Position numbers and translations under genes: made by a program | The notes under the pieces: generated by a model | Told to the model about the DNA's origin: nothing | The model's database searches: none | Seen by the model: the letters and a program-made list of their open reading frames with translations, nothing else | Assembly (NCBI GenBank): GCA_018136815.1 | Contig: CM030935.1 | Span: forward strand, 5,524,448-5,588,447 | Length of the DNA: 64,000 nt | Source: Isochrysis galbana | Taxonomy: Eukaryota > Haptophyta > Isochrysidales > Isochrysidaceae | Direction of reading: 5' to 3' | Shown here: one piece after another, positions 18,812-30,839 of the stretch | How positions within the stretch are numbered: the stretch's first letter is position 1 | Layout of the letters: each line of letters starts with the position of its first letter

Positions 18812-20529
18812 TCACTCCTGCGAGGGCCTCTCGGTACGGTCCCTGTTTGCCTTGACTTTTGATAGAGAAGGCCACCATTGCGAACGTTCCAGGGCGAGCA
18901 GCGCCTCTGGCTCGATAGATGCACATCCCAAGACTTCTAGCGCCGGGCACGTGAGCGATGGTGAAGACAATGCTGAGCATCTTGAGACGTCCAATTTTCT
19001 CAGGTGGGGTGAGTAATCGCACGCCGCTTCGAGGGCGGAATCGAGGAGCTGAGAGCATCCGGCTAATTTAAGGTTGTAGAGCGAGCGCCCACCAATGCGT
19101 GGAGCACGCAATTTTTCGCAGTACGAGAGGTCGAGCTTCTCCAAGACATCGCTCAAAGCCGTTGGAGCCACCAAGGAAGCGCACATCTTGAGTCCCAATG
19201 TGGTCAAGTGGTTGCTTGATGCGCACAGTTGCGTCACAGCGGCGTCTTGCAACTCCGAACACCCACAAAGATGGGCCTCAACAAGGTTGGGGGCTCGGAT
19301 CGTCGGCTGGCAGAGGGATGTGCACAGTGACAGCCGGAGCGTCATCAACGACGGTGAGCGCGAGCATGCGGCACTCACAGCCTCATCAGAGAGCCCATCA
19401 CACCCGGTGGCAATTAGCGTGCGTAGTGTCGGGCAGCCAATCATCGGGGCGACTAGCGATCGGCAGTGCGAGATATCTAGCCGCTCGAGCAACTGCGCGG
19501 CGATGCAGGCAGCAGTGACGGCTTCATCACGAAGCTCTGTCGATGAGAGATCGAGCTCGATCAGCCTTTCATGCCCAACTATTGGTGGAAAGCTGAGCCG
19601 AGGACAACCGGCCGTCAGAATAGATCTAACAGAAGATCCACCGTCAGACAGACAGCCAATGTACTGAAAGGCCTCGTCGCACAGCTCGAAACACTCGGAG
19701 ACGTTGACTTTCGTCAAATTCCTCCCTGAGATGGCTGGTTGGCGTAGGGAAGCGCAACGCCACAAGTTTATGTCCTCAAGCAACGCAGACCCTTTGCACA
19801 GCTGCTGCACAGCCTCATCTGTCAGGCTGGCGCATATATACAGCGAGGCTACGCGGAGGCTAGGAAGCGTCAGCATAGGCCGAGTGAGACCGGGGTTGCA
19901 CGAGACTCGGAGCTCTTCGAGATGTGGAGCAGCGGAGGCAAACCATTCCAACAGATCATCAGAATATGCAGAACATCCAATGAGATCGAGCTGCTTGAGG
20001 CAGATCAGGGCTGGGACGCCACTGGCCGAAACGGGAGGGAACAGTTCGAAGGCATGCATTGCAAAGGTCCCCCGCGGAAGCGCCAGCTTCGATAATGATG
20101 AGGAGGTGAGCGCAGAAAGGAGCTCCTTGAAACCTGCATTATCAAGTCCACTCAACTGCAAGTCTTCCAGGAAGCGAAAGCGCCGGAGCGCGCAGACGGC
20201 GTGGAATGCACCCGCCGTTCCTTTGTCCACGTAGCTCTTTACTATCGAGTCGATCGCGGCCTGCGCGGTCTTGCTGATTGCGCGGTGAGGATGCCAAGAA
20301 CGCCCACCTGCTGTCAAAGTGGTGGTGGTCCGCTGAGCAACGTCCGCAATGTGTCGACTGGGAGGAGAGGGGGCGTGGCGTGGCGTGGCGACGTGGGGCG
20401 GGGCGTTTCGGGGCCGGTTGGCTGTTGCCTTGGACCTGCGCTAGGGCTGCCTTTCGTCACGAAGCCGAGGATGATGCGGAGGAGGTCCGGGTCGTCGAGG
20501 ACGCAAGGGCCGATCGGGGAGGCGCTCAT
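18812..20529 (-). CDS. F-box / leucine-rich repeat protein
   Basis: Two exons, 20529-20451 and 20307-18812, joined by a GC-AG intron, give 524 residues. The N-terminus has an F-box-like segment (LDDPDLLRIILGFV then GGRSWHPHRAISK) split by the intron, which fits the usual pattern of F-box continuing into a W...AVSK stretch. The rest is about 15 leucine-rich repeats of the cysteine-containing type (for example LEELRVSCNPGLTRP, LERLDISHCRSLVAP, LEKLDLSYCEKLRAP). Proteins of this type are substrate receptors of SCF ubiquitin ligases: the F-box binds Skp1 and the LRR solenoid binds the target. The substrate cannot be told. The start at 20529 was chosen because it supplies the F-box; the large exon alone has no good ATG. 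Upstream DNA contains no other coding signal. Confidence 0.85.
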
Positions 20530-20810
20530 GGATTTGAATTGACACGGCAGAATAACGGGAGGACTTGCGGGTAAAACAGACGTTACTGAATTTCCAGCTC
20601 CCTTGCTCTTGCTCAGTCGTCGCTCGCTCGCTCGCGTTCGCTGTGAACGGCCTCACGTTCCCTAGTACTAGAGGCTGCCGCTGCATGCTGCATGGGCATG
20701 CCGGCTCAGAGCCCTCCGGCTACGCTCGACTCGACACTTTGTCGCCTAGAGGCTGGCGCTTCGTGGACAAGCGCGCTTCGTGGACAAGACACCCCCTTCC
20801 CCCAGCCTTA

Positions 20811-20935
20811 GGGCGGTCAAACAGGTTTTTTTCATTTTCATTAGTCATTAGGGGTGAAAAAATGAGCATCTCACCGTTGAGGAAATTTGAAATTTGAGGA
20901 ATTTTTTCGGTAGAAAGTTCCCAATACACCCAACT
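20811..20935 (+). repeat. GGGCGGTCAAAC-ended repeat, subtype 1
   Basis: Begins AGGGCGGTCAAACAGG and continues through TTAGGGGTGAAAAAATGA. An inverted partial copy lies at 24425-24492. A second subtype with the same end is found at 52128-52270 and, inverted, at 59725-59866. Likely a small non-autonomous element; no second terminus was identified. Confidence 0.6.
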
Positions 20936-22160
20936 AGCACATATCCGGGCCCCATTGGGACCCAGACCCCCCCTTGGGCCGCCCACAGACAGCCTCCCAG
21001 CTAGCAGCTAGCCCTAGCCCTAACCTGACTGTGACGGATCCGAGGTTACACCACGATCTCGGATGGGAACGGAGGAGATGGAAAGGAAGCGGCGAGAGGC
21101 GCGGCTGAAGTTGGGAACGGGCCAATGACGGGCTCACCCGCCTCCAGAGGAGGCAGGGAGATAGGGCCAGGTCAATACTTCTAGCAAAACTTGCCCAAAC
21201 TTCTCGGTCAAACTTGCGGGAATCTTGTAGCGGACTACCCAAACTTCTCGTGTAACTTCTCACAATTTGTCGTCCCGAAAGTAGCCGCAGGTACATCCGC
21301 AACACATTTCCCTTACTTAGTTAGGAGACCAAAAAAAACTCAATCGCATCGCAACACGCAACACACATAACCAACTACGTACGTACGCCGCCTTTCGCCT
21401 TTCACACACACATTGTCATCTAGCTATACACATGTATATATATGTTACCTCCCAAGATCCAACGGCCCCCGATAGCTATCCGGGCCCCCAGATAGCAGAT
21501 AGCCGACAGCTATCAGGGGGGGATTTTCCAGATCGCAAGAAGCCAACATCCATCCAACATTCACCCCGTTAGCAATCGCAATCGGGGGGCCGCGAAATTC
21601 CTCCGATATATATCTACATCGGGGGATAGCACCTAGGGGTAACATGCATATCTATTATGATGTTCGTTCGATGTATGTGTATGTCGAATGTTCAATATTT
21701 GTGTACGTGCTTGTAACTTGTAAGGCATTCACAAGCAACAACAACACAAACAACCAGCACAGCACACTCCTCATCCTCATCCGACTCATCCGCATCCGCA
21801 GATCCGCAGCTACGCGCGCGCATTGCTGTGGACTGCGGAGGGGCAACGCGCAACGCCATCTTGATCCTAAGTAAGGGAGGAGGCTGCCACCGTCCGCTAT
21901 CGACACGCGATAACGCGTGCAGTGTGTAGCATCGCTTTCTTGTAGCCGGTAGCCTGTAGCCGGTAGGCGGTAGGGCGGGGTCAAGCAACGCCGGAGAGGT
22001 TGAGATGCGCAGGCTCACACATGGGCGCAGGCCAGCATGGAGAAGTGGAGAAGGGGTGGCGGGCGTGACTCACCTCGGCCCTCGCCATGCGCGGGTCAGC
22101 GGTCAGTCGCGAAAGGCCAATGGGGGGGTGGGGGTGGGGGTTTGTTTGTTGTTTGTTGCT
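20936..22160. other. No recognisable gene
   Basis: Intergenic sequence with GATAGC-rich short inverted motifs around 21470-21640 and no open frame with a recognisable product. Confidence 0.5.
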
Positions 22161-22161
22161 G

Positions 22162-22245
22162 CTTACGAATAGATTAAAAAAAGTAATCGGGAATATAATT
22201 TCGAAAGACCAGCTAGGCTTCGTCCCGAAACGCGAACACCTGCGA
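22162..22245 (+). pseudogene. Fragment of a LINE reverse transcriptase
   Basis: A plus-strand stretch translates to LTNRLKKVIGNIISKDQ followed by LGFVPKREH. This matches the highly conserved RT motif of non-LTR retrotransposons (NRLKK.I...IS..Q.GFVP.R). The fragment is only about 28 codons, is AT-rich unlike its GC-rich surroundings, and runs into unrelated Arg-rich sequence. It is a relic, but shows that a LINE lineage able to mobilise the retroposons has been active in this genome. Confidence 0.75.
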
Positions 22246-22469
22246 CGAGAACGAGGACGAGTGCGGGGGAGAACGAGAGCAAGGAGGGACCCAGGCGATC
22301 GCAAAACACAAGGACCAGGCCTGGGAATTAGCCCGGTCACTCACTATGGCTCCACGCCTGGGTGATCAGTCCAGAGCTAGAGCATATTCATATTCCGAGT
22401 AGAAGCCTGTAGCAGCTGCTTGGCCACGTGGAGATATAATGGTAGCAACATTGAATGAAGTGTAGTGAT

Positions 22470-23363
22470 AAATAAAATAATTAATGTTATATCCTAGCCA
22501 ACCCCACTAGCTAATTGGACACAACTTTTCCGTCCCGGAATCTCGCCATGCCTGACGAGCCAGGTGTCCGAGTGCTACCGGGGGGAGGGGTCAGTCACCG
22601 CCCCCTCCCCCCGATATTCGTCCTCCCCCCAGTGCACGCACCGACCCCGCGCACCCCAGCACGTCCTCTCCTCGAGTCCACGCTGGGGGAAAACCCCTTT
22701 CGGGTAAAAACAACGCAGGGGGGGGGGGCACTCATGAATAGGAGCCCATAAACGCAAACGCTAATCTCTCCTCGCAAGAGCGAGTGGCCGCGGCGAGCCG
22801 CGGCCCTTCCCTCCTGGTTCTGGCGCCCCCGTCTTCTCTTACCCAAACGGGGCGAGAAGACACGTAAACGCCGGAGGGGAGAGCTGCCACTCCCCCCTCC
22901 CCTCCCTCTTCCCTTTTCCTCCTCTCTTCCCTGCGGCGGGGGCCCATGGCGCGCGCCTGCGGCCCCTCTTCAGGTCCCCAGGAGGCCAGCAAGGGCCTGG
23001 GAGCGCAGCTCAGGGGGCAGGTGAGGCTGGGGCATGGCCCTGGCCCCTCCTGCCTCTCCATCGCTGGCTCTCGAGCCCCTGCCAGTCGACTGGAGCTGGC
23101 TGGTGGCTGGGGGGTCCTGATCAGGGGGGGCCAGGGGGAGGAGGGGCTGGTCAGAGGGATGGGCTGGCCACGACAGGCCAGGGCGGGCGAATCAGGCGTG
23201 CCTGTGGGGAGAGGGATGGGTCAGCATGGCAGTGTGCTCCTGGCAAGCCATCAGGCATGCCAGGAGAGTGGGTGGTTCCTCCCCCATGGCGGGGGAGGAG
23301 TGGAGAGAGGGGGGGGCTCGTGGCTCGTGCCCCGCCATGGGTGAACCAAGTATAAACTTAGTT
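22470..23363 (-). mobile_element. Retroposon, about 895 bp, with 17-bp target duplication
   Basis: Flanking repeats GAATGAAGTGTAGTGAT (22453-22469) and GAATGGAGTGTAGTGAT (23364-23380) differ at one base. On the minus strand the element begins CAACTAAGTTTATACTTGG and ends in an AT-rich tail. Its interior is related to those at 16378, 27705 and 39010. Confidence 0.8.
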
Positions 23364-24105
23364 GAATGGAGTGTAGTGATTGATAGAAGCGTGGAGACGT
23401 CGTAAACGTATAGACACAAGAACGAAGATCGATGATTTATGATTTACCATCGCGGTCATAACGGTAGAGCGGAAAATAGCGAAATAGCAAATAGCCCGCA
23501 GAGGCTCGCGAATGCAACAGGCCGACGGCGAGGCGCAAATGACGGCACGGCTTGCCGCCCATTTGGGATGCGACACGATGTGCGATGTGTGTAAGTGTGT
23601 AACTGTGGCTCTGGTCCAGTCTGGTGTCTGGTCCGTGCCCGTGGAGAGAAGGCTTTCATGCGATGTTGTGCTGGTTGTGAGAATTGTGAATTGTGGAAAA
23701 TTGAGGAGAGGAATGTCTAAGAAGAGAGCGAGTGTGTGCAGCTGCAAAGGTCTACAGGTTCCGCCGATCGTGTGTTGTGCGCCTGAAGTTCTAGTAGTTG
23801 CTTTTGTTGCCCCCCAACCCCTCCGTCCTCCGTGCCTGTCCATGAAGCTCCTGCTTCCGCGCGTGTGCGCACCTAAAATGTCACTGTGGGTCATCATCTT
23901 AACCATTTCGAATGAGAAGCACATGTCGGCGAGGGGAATCCCATGGGGCAACTTCCATCCAGTGGGAACGGGTTCCAGATGTTTTAGGGCCGAATTTTAT
24001 TTTAACGTTAACGGAGACGAAAAGACGAAGGGGAAAACAAAACCCCCAGGCGGGACACCGGCCGCCCTCTCTCCCCTTCTTCGCCGCACACGCGCCCCAG
24101 ACCGC

Positions 24106-24207
<102 letters not shown>

Positions 24208-24424
24208 AACGCTAAAGCTCCCCCACCACCATCCCCTTTCGCCTCCCCTTGCTGTCGCGAGGTAGAGCTGTAGAGCAGCGTACTATCTTAGCACGCACAA
24301 ACCCACAGGCCCTCTAAGAGGGTTAGTCTAAGATACACTCGGGCTCTAGATACCCCGCGAGATGAGGCACACACGTGTTAACGTGAAGCACGGGCGGCGA
24401 GCAGCAGACGGAGCCGTTCAAGTT

Positions 24425-24492
24425 CAAGTATTGAGACCGTGAGATGGTCATTTTTTTACCCCTAATAAAAAACCTTGTTTGACCGCCCTGTG
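24425..24492 (-). repeat. GGGCGGTCAAAC-ended repeat, inverted partial copy
   Basis: Reverse complement of the start of 20811-20935, sharing the GGGCGGTCAAAC end, the T run and the TTAGGGGTAAAAAAATGA block. Confidence 0.6.
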
Positions 24493-24905
24493 TACGACGA
24501 AAACGAAACTGCAGGAGGCATATCACTAATCTAGGATTAAAGGCGCGCGATGGCGGGGCCGCGGCGGCGGGGGGGGGGGGGGGGGGGGGAGGGGGGGGCG
24601 GGGGGGGCGGAGGTGGAGGGGGCGGTCCTCGCGTCGCCCTTCCCCGGCCCCCTTCTCTCCTCTTCTTCTTCTCTTTCTCTTCTCTTCTCTCTCTCACCAT
24701 CAGAGAGAAATATCGTAGGAGTGGCCTGGGTCTCTTCCCCATAGAATTTGTGCTCCGTTCCACCGAAACAAACACACTTTTAGCATCACTTAGGACGTTC
24801 GTTCCTTCCCTTCTTCTCCCTCGCCTCCCCCGCCCCCCCCGCTCCCCCCCGCCCCCCCGCCCCTCGCCTCAGCTGGCCGCCTCTCTCGCGGCGGGCCGCG
24901 TCGCC

Positions 24906-26632
24906 ATGGACGCGAACCCCCCCCGCTCGCGCTCGCTCCTCAGCGGCGCGCGCTGGCGCTCCGGCCGCGCCGCGCGTGAGCATGCCTTTGCCGAGTCGAG
25001 CGAGCGGCGGCAGCGTGCCGAGCGGCGCTTCTTGCAGCAGGAGGAGGAGGCCCACGCCAGTGAGGCCGAGACATGGGAGCCGGAGCGGTTGGCTGGTCGC
25101 CGACCATACGGCGCGGTGACGCCGGCCAGATCCTCCTTTGCCGAGATCCGCGATTTCACGCGCCGCCGGTTTTCATTCCTCTCGCGAGGGCGGGCGGCCG
25201 GATCGGGCGCGTCAGCAGACTCACCACGCGCAGAGCGCGATGATCATGGGCCTTCCTCCTCTCCTTCCGCCGACGCCCCTCCGGGCGATGTGTCTGCTGA
25301 GTCTCAGGCCGTGAGCTCTCGCCCGCCGGATGTGCCGCACAGCTCGACGTCTCTCGTCCCATCGCCGCTGGTCGGTAGGCCACGCTTGAACTTGCCATGG
25401 ATGGGGAGGGGACGCTCCTCGCCACCCATGCGCCGTTCCTTCACCCGTGCGACGGTGGCGCCCGAGGCTACGGTGCCGGGTGCTGCAGGGGTGGAACCTC
25501 TTGGCGCGGCTCAGCCGCACAACGAGCCCGAGGCGGAGGGCACGGTGCCGGAGAACGAGCCCGAGGCGGGGGGCACGGTGCCGGTGGACAGAACGAACGA
25601 GGTGGAGGATGCCCCTGAGCTTGATCCCACCGTGGCCTTTATAGCCGAGGCTGAGCAGGTGAGCCCGCGACCTGCTGCGCGCTGAACCGACCCACCTTTC
25701 TTGCACTACTCACTCACAGCTGCGCTGCGTGGAACTCTTTCATTGGACCTGATCCCTTCCACCTTTGGCGGTTGCACATGTAGACAGCGCGCCGACTCCT
25801 ACGGGAGCAAGAGTTTGACGAGGAAATGAGGTTCTTGCAACATTTACAGAGCAACGGCTTGCCTGCACCACCAATGTCGCGCGATGGTACCACAGACTCA
25901 GAAGCAATACCTCGCCCACTTGGCCGCGCGCTACTCGTCCAACGGGGGAGCTCACCCTCAGAAGCCGAGCCTTCACGGGAGGAATCACGTCTAGAGCCAA
26001 CACCTGACACCGTCTTCCGACTCTTCTTCACCCTAGCTGACAACGACGAGCCGCCCGATGAAACGAGACGTGAGGAGACACGGCGGCCACGACGGATTGA
26101 TGACGAACGAACACCGTTCGCCGACAGTTTATTCGACGAGCTCATGGGCCTTGGGAATCCGGGCGGTACGAGAACCAATCCGAGCGCCGAAGAGGAGGAA
26201 CGTGTGCGTCGGGATCTCCGTGTCTTAAACACACGTCTCCACGGGCTGCGCCTCATCCTCGCCCTCAGCCAACAGGATGCCGACGCCGATGTGCTCCTGC
26301 CCATCGTACTCTCTTCTTTTGGCGCCACCTTGGGTGCCGATCTCTCGGCGCTGAGCGCAGAGCTTGGCATCACCATCCCTCCACCGCTGCCACATGTGCC
26401 GAGGGCGCAAATTGCACAATTGATGCCGCACATTAGCTACGGCGACGCATGTGCGTCGCACACTCATTTCTCCTCCGAGTGCTCGGTCTGCATGTCAGAC
26501 TTCGAACCCGACTCCTCAGTGCGTGTTTTGCCATGCAAACATGTCTTCCATATGGGCTGCATAGATCAGTGGTTCGAGCGGTCCAACTTTTGTCCGAACT
26601 GCAAGGGGGTGGTCACCGAAGCCAGCTCCTAG
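24906..26632 (+). CDS. RING-H2 E3 ubiquitin ligase
   Basis: Two exons, 24906-25658 and 25784-26632, with a GT-AG intron, encode 533 residues. The C-terminus is a canonical RING-H2 finger: CSVC, then 14 residues to CKHVFHMGC, then IDQWF and CPNC, giving the C3H2C3 ligands that bind two zinc ions and recruit a ubiquitin-conjugating enzyme. The long N-terminal part is low complexity (Arg/Ser/Pro/Glu), with an acidic repeat NEPEAEGTVP/NEPEAGGTVP at about residues 203-225. There is no signal peptide or membrane helix, so it is probably a soluble cytoplasmic or nuclear ligase. The start at 24906 is the first ATG after a C-rich leader and keeps the frame into the intron. Substrate unknown. Confidence 0.85.
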
Positions 26633-26639
26633 GCTGCGT

Positions 26640-27585
26640 CAGGCTGCGCCAGGTAGAGGCGATCTCTAACGTTCGCCATGTCTTCAGCTGACGAGTGCTG
26701 CTGCGCACACCGACCCGACGACAAGTACGGGAAGCGCTAACACGAGTACGTCACAAAACCCGCTTGAGAGTGATGCGGCGGTTGCCAAAGAAGGTATATC
26801 GATATCTTTGACAAAGACCACCTCCACTATACACAAGCGCAGCTGGATGTATCGTTGTCGGCTTTCCCCGCCTTGCTCATGAAAGATACATTCAGATGCC
26901 GCGTCGCGTGCATATCCTGCTTGTCGCTCGTGTTGTGATCACGATTGGGGGTGATCCCCGGCCTTGCTTCAGGCTCATCGGAGCAGACGTTCAAGGGGCG
27001 GCGATGGCCAAGTAGGCTCGTACTCCGCTGCACCGATCCATGGCGTCTGTCTGCTCACATGTCGCTTGTCGCCACGAGAAACGTTGGCATCGGTCTGTGT
27101 TGCCATCGTTGTGCGATTACGTGAGTAAAATGTGTACATGGTACATGGTCTGCGACATGTTACACGTGCACGGGGACACGCGAAACTGAAATGGGCGCCT
27201 CGCCCTCCCCTTGTCCCCCTTCCAGCATATCCGCTGCACTAGCTTCTCCTGAGGAGCCACCCCCATCCCACCGTGCCGGTAAAACAATCTGAAGATACGA
27301 GCGGGGGGGGGGAGCCTTGGGAATCCTTGGACACCCAAGGGAGGCGGAAAACAATGGTCAAAAAGCGTGAGTGACCGGGCGCTAGGGCCCGACCCAGCCC
27401 CGAGCTCCCCCACCCACCCTCCCGGTCTTGGCCCGTCGTAGTGTGTCAGAGCAATAATAATGAAACAACTGAGCGTTAGTACCACTACTCCCACTAGCCC
27501 GGTACTATCACGACACCCCTCGGCGCACCTGCCCGCACGCCTTGAGGTGGTGGCACAGACACATACGACATATGCATCCCTTCCA
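26640..27585. other. No recognisable gene
   Basis: Intergenic. Contains a GGAATCCTTGGACACCCA block (27317) and a GTGAGTGACCGGGC motif (27368) that recur together near 49876-49943. Confidence 0.5.
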
Positions 27586-28850
27586 CTAATCTTATGATTG
27601 GTCGCCATGGAGGGGGGCCTCGCGCCCCCCCCCACTCTCTCGACTCCTCATGTGGGGCGAGAATCATCCACCCCCCTGCGCTGCCTCTTGGCATGCAAGA
27701 TGCACAACCTACTTTTATAAGTGGGGGTCAATGGGGGCCTCGCGCCCCCCTCTCTCCATCGCGGACACCCCCCGGGGTGGGCCCGTACATTCAACCCCAG
27801 CCCCTGCCCTCTGGCAGGGGCAGGGCACTCATCAATTCAGCCCGGACCCCTAGTGGGCGCGGGCCGCGAGCCGCACTCCAAGGCCCGCATGGGCCTGCTC
27901 TCGTACTGACTCCCCCCCCCCCATCCCTGGTCGCCAGGCAGACAGGGGCCTCAGGGCGGCACCCAAGGCCAGCGAGGCGAGCGAGGGAGAGGCAGGGGGG
28001 GCCAGGGGCTGAGCCCCAGCCTCCACTGCCCCCTGAGCTGCCCCTGCTGGCCCTCTGGGCGCCCCTGAAGGACCTCTGAGAGCAGGCCATGGCGCGCCGC
28101 ATGGCGACGCGCCGCAGGGACCGGGGCGGAAGAGAATGGAACGAGGGAGAGGGGGGGGATTTGCACCCCCCCCGATGGAGTGTGGTGAGAAACGAGCCCC
28201 GTTTGCGTTAGCAAACGGGCGAAGGGGGGCGGCTGGCGACTGGCGACAGGAGAGGCGAGAAGAAGGGAGTGGCTCAAGACGTCCCTGTGGCAGATATCGG
28301 GGGGCGCAGTCATTTATTTCTTCGAGGACCGCTCGCGGCGCGAGCTGTAAGGGCCGTTCTCCCTTTTTTGACGAGAGGTTCCTCCCCTTCCCCCCGGTGC
28401 TTTTTCCCGGAGAGTCGGCCGGCGTCGACCGGACCGCCTCAGTGGGTTTTCCCTCATTTTAACTTGTGGGGAGTTAGAATGGGAGCCGGGGGCCTGCGAG
28501 GGGGGAGATGTGGAAGGGTGCATAGGAGTATGTATTTGTGACAACAGCACGCGCCAAGGTGTACGGGCAGGTGCGCTGAGGGCTGTCGTGTTAGTACCGG
28601 GCTAGTGAGAGTAGTGGTACTAATGCTCAGATAGATTATTATTGGCATGCAAGATGCAGGGGGCGCTCACTGAGACTCTCCCAGCCAGAGAGCTGGGCAC
28701 AGATCGCACGCCCTGGCCTGCGCTAGCCAGCTTGTCGCTCTGACCAACCCCTCCTCCCCCTGGGCCCCCTTGAGCAGGTCCCCCAGCCAGCTCCAGTGGA
28801 CCGGCAGGGGCGCGAGAGCCAGCGAGGGAGAAAAAAAAACTTCTTAATAT
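27586..28850 (+). mobile_element. GC-rich retroposon (CTTATGATTGGTCGCC head), interrupted by a younger copy
   Basis: The head CACTAATCTTATGATTGG and the following GCCATGGAGG recur at 29039 and 52280. Here the element is split by the insertion at 27705-28641 and continues afterwards to an A-rich/AATATT end near 28850. The exact outer limits are uncertain. Confidence 0.6.
27705..28641 (+). mobile_element. Retroposon, 937 bp, nested, with 17-bp target duplication
   Basis: Perfect direct repeats TTGGCATGCAAGATGCA at 27688-27704 and 28642-28658 bracket an element starting CAACCTACTTTTATAAG and ending AGATAGATTATTAT. It sits inside an older element of a related family. Confidence 0.87.
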
Positions 28851-29038
28851 TCCCGCCGCGCGCGCGACCCTGCACAGCCTCAATGCAGCCACGCCCGCTT
28901 CCCTTCTCCCCCCTCCACCTGCCACCTGCCTTGCGGCTCGTCCCCTCGTGCTCTACTTAGGGGCTGGGTGCAGTAGGTTTCCGGTGACAGGCGGTGTGTA
29001 CCGAATCCTGATGGCTTTCCTCACTACTTCTTCTTGCG

Positions 29039-29300
29039 ATACTAATCTTATGATTGGTCGCCATGGAGGGGGGCCTCGCGCCCCCCCCACCCCCCTGCGC
29101 TGCCTCTTGGCATATAGGGGGGACTCACCCAGACTGCCCAGACTCTCCCTGAGAGTCGGGCATAGATCGCACGCCCTGGCCCGCGTTGGCCTGCTTCTCG
29201 CTCTGACCAACCCCTCCTCCCTCTGGGCCCCCCTGATCAGGAGCCCCCAGCCAGCTCCAGTCGACCAAGTCGCGTTCCGTCAAAAGAGGGCCGGGTGAAT
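29039..29300 (+). mobile_element. Partial GC-rich retroposon (CTTATGATTGGTCGCC head)
   Basis: Shares the head and several GC-rich blocks with 27586-28850 but lacks part of the interior. No target duplication was identified. Confidence 0.55.
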
Positions 29301-29388
29301 TTTTTTGTCCTCAATATAGTCCTGTTTTCTTTTTAGTACAAAACAAAGCTAATCACCTTTCTCGTGGCTTGTTCGGAGCTCTCCGATA

Positions 29389-29735
29389 TCCGTTAGGTTC
29401 TCTTCTTTCCTCGCGGGACGCTCGATCCTAGCAGGGGGGTGTCGCATTCGCGAATCGACACTCGTTAGGCTTCTCTTCGTCATTCGGTATTTATCGTTAT
29501 AATTCTCTGCTTTCTCTCGTTCTCGGTCAAAAGCTTCGCTTGGATGCATGGGATCGTGGGTTGTGGATGGAGCGCCCTCTCTCTTTCTCTCGAAGGAGAA
29601 GGGAAGTTTCCCCACCTTTCTTCCTCCCAGGCGCCTCGCAAATAGGTTTAATTTGCTATCTTCCCTACGCTTCTTTATCTACTTCTGGGGGCAATCAGGT
29701 TTAATTTGCAATCTCATCGCATCTTCCCCTTAGGC
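29389..29735 (+). mobile_element. 3' end of a second chromovirus copy with part of its LTR
   Basis: A purine tract (GCAGGGGGG) is followed at 29440 by TGTCGCATTCGCGAATCG, the LTR start seen at 6947, 52418 and 59484. The LTR-like sequence runs to about 29735 and then passes into the repeat shared with 17500-17850. Confidence 0.65.
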
Positions 29736-29739
29736 ACAT

Positions 29740-30104
29740 CCGTCGTCGTCTGGCCGGAGTGTTTGGGTTTGATTTCAGTCGAGTTATGTGAGAAAGTCGT
29801 GGGGCGAGAGTCGGAGTGTTTTCCTGGGTGCTGGGTGTCTCTGTCCGTCGTCCTGTCGTCAGTCGTCATCCGTCGTCGCTCTCGCTCTCGTCGCTCTCGC
29901 TCTCGTAACACTCAGACCCTACAAACTCGCCTCGCCTCGCCAGCCCCTGCCATCACAGCCCTCCTCTCACTCACCCTCGCCTCTCGCCACTCGTTCCATG
30001 TCGCTCTCGCCGCCGTCCTCGCCCTCGCTCAAGCCCGCCTGCCCGCCTTCCTCTGCTGACGGGCTTCAGCCCGTCAGCACCTCTGAAGTGGCCTCCCTCG
30101 CCGC
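29740..30104 (+). repeat. Dispersed repeat, direct copy of 17500-17850, cut by the gap
   Basis: Homologous to 17500-17850 and ends at the assembly gap, consistent with assembly breaking inside a repeat. Confidence 0.6.
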
Positions 30105-30204
30105 NNNNNNNNNNNNNNNNNNNNNNNNNNNNNNNNNNNNNNNNNNNNNNNNNNNNNNNNNNNNNNNNNNNNNNNNNNNNNNNNNNNNNNNNNNNNNNNN
30201 NNNN
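30105..30204. other. Assembly gap (100 N)
   Basis: Exactly 100 unknown bases joining a retrotransposon-like repeat on the left to a telomere array on the right. Confidence 1.
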
Positions 30205-30421
30205 CCCCTAACCCTAACCTAACCCTAACCCTAACCCTAACCCTAACCCTACCCTAACCCTAACCCTAACCCTAACCCTAACCCTAACCCTAACCCTAAC
30301 CCTAACCCTAACCCTAACCCTAACCCTAACCCTAACCCTAACCCTAACCCTAACCCTAACCCTAACCCTAACCCTAACCCTAACCCTAACCCTAACCCTA
30401 ACCCTAACCCTAACCCTAACC

Positions 30422-30462
<41 letters not shown>

Positions 30463-30747
30463 CCCTAACCCTAACCCTAACCCTAACCCTAACCCTAACC
30501 CTAACCCTAACCCTAACCCCTAACCCTAACCCTAACCCTAACCCTAACCCTAACCCTAACCCTAACCCTAACCCTAACCCTAACCCTAACCCTAACCCTA
30601 ACCCTAACCCTAACCCTAACCCTAACCCTAACCCTAACCCTAACCCTAACCCTAACCCTAACCCTAACCCTAACCCTAACCCTAACCCTAACCCTAACCC
30701 TAACCCTAACCCTAACCCTAACCCTAACCCTAACCCTAACCCTAACC

Positions 30748-30788
<41 letters not shown>

Positions 30789-30839
30789 CCCTAACCCTAA
30801 CCCTAACCCTAACCCTAAACCCTAAACCCTAAACCCTAA
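30205..30839. repeat. CCCTAA telomere repeat array
   Basis: About 635 bp of near-perfect CCCTAA hexamers, with a few CCCTAAA and CCTAA variants that cluster at the right end (three CCCTAAA units before 30839). In this orientation the C-rich strand reads 5' to 3' rightward, which is how the left end of a chromosome looks. The degenerate units lie on the interior side, as in natural telomeres. Confidence 0.98.
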
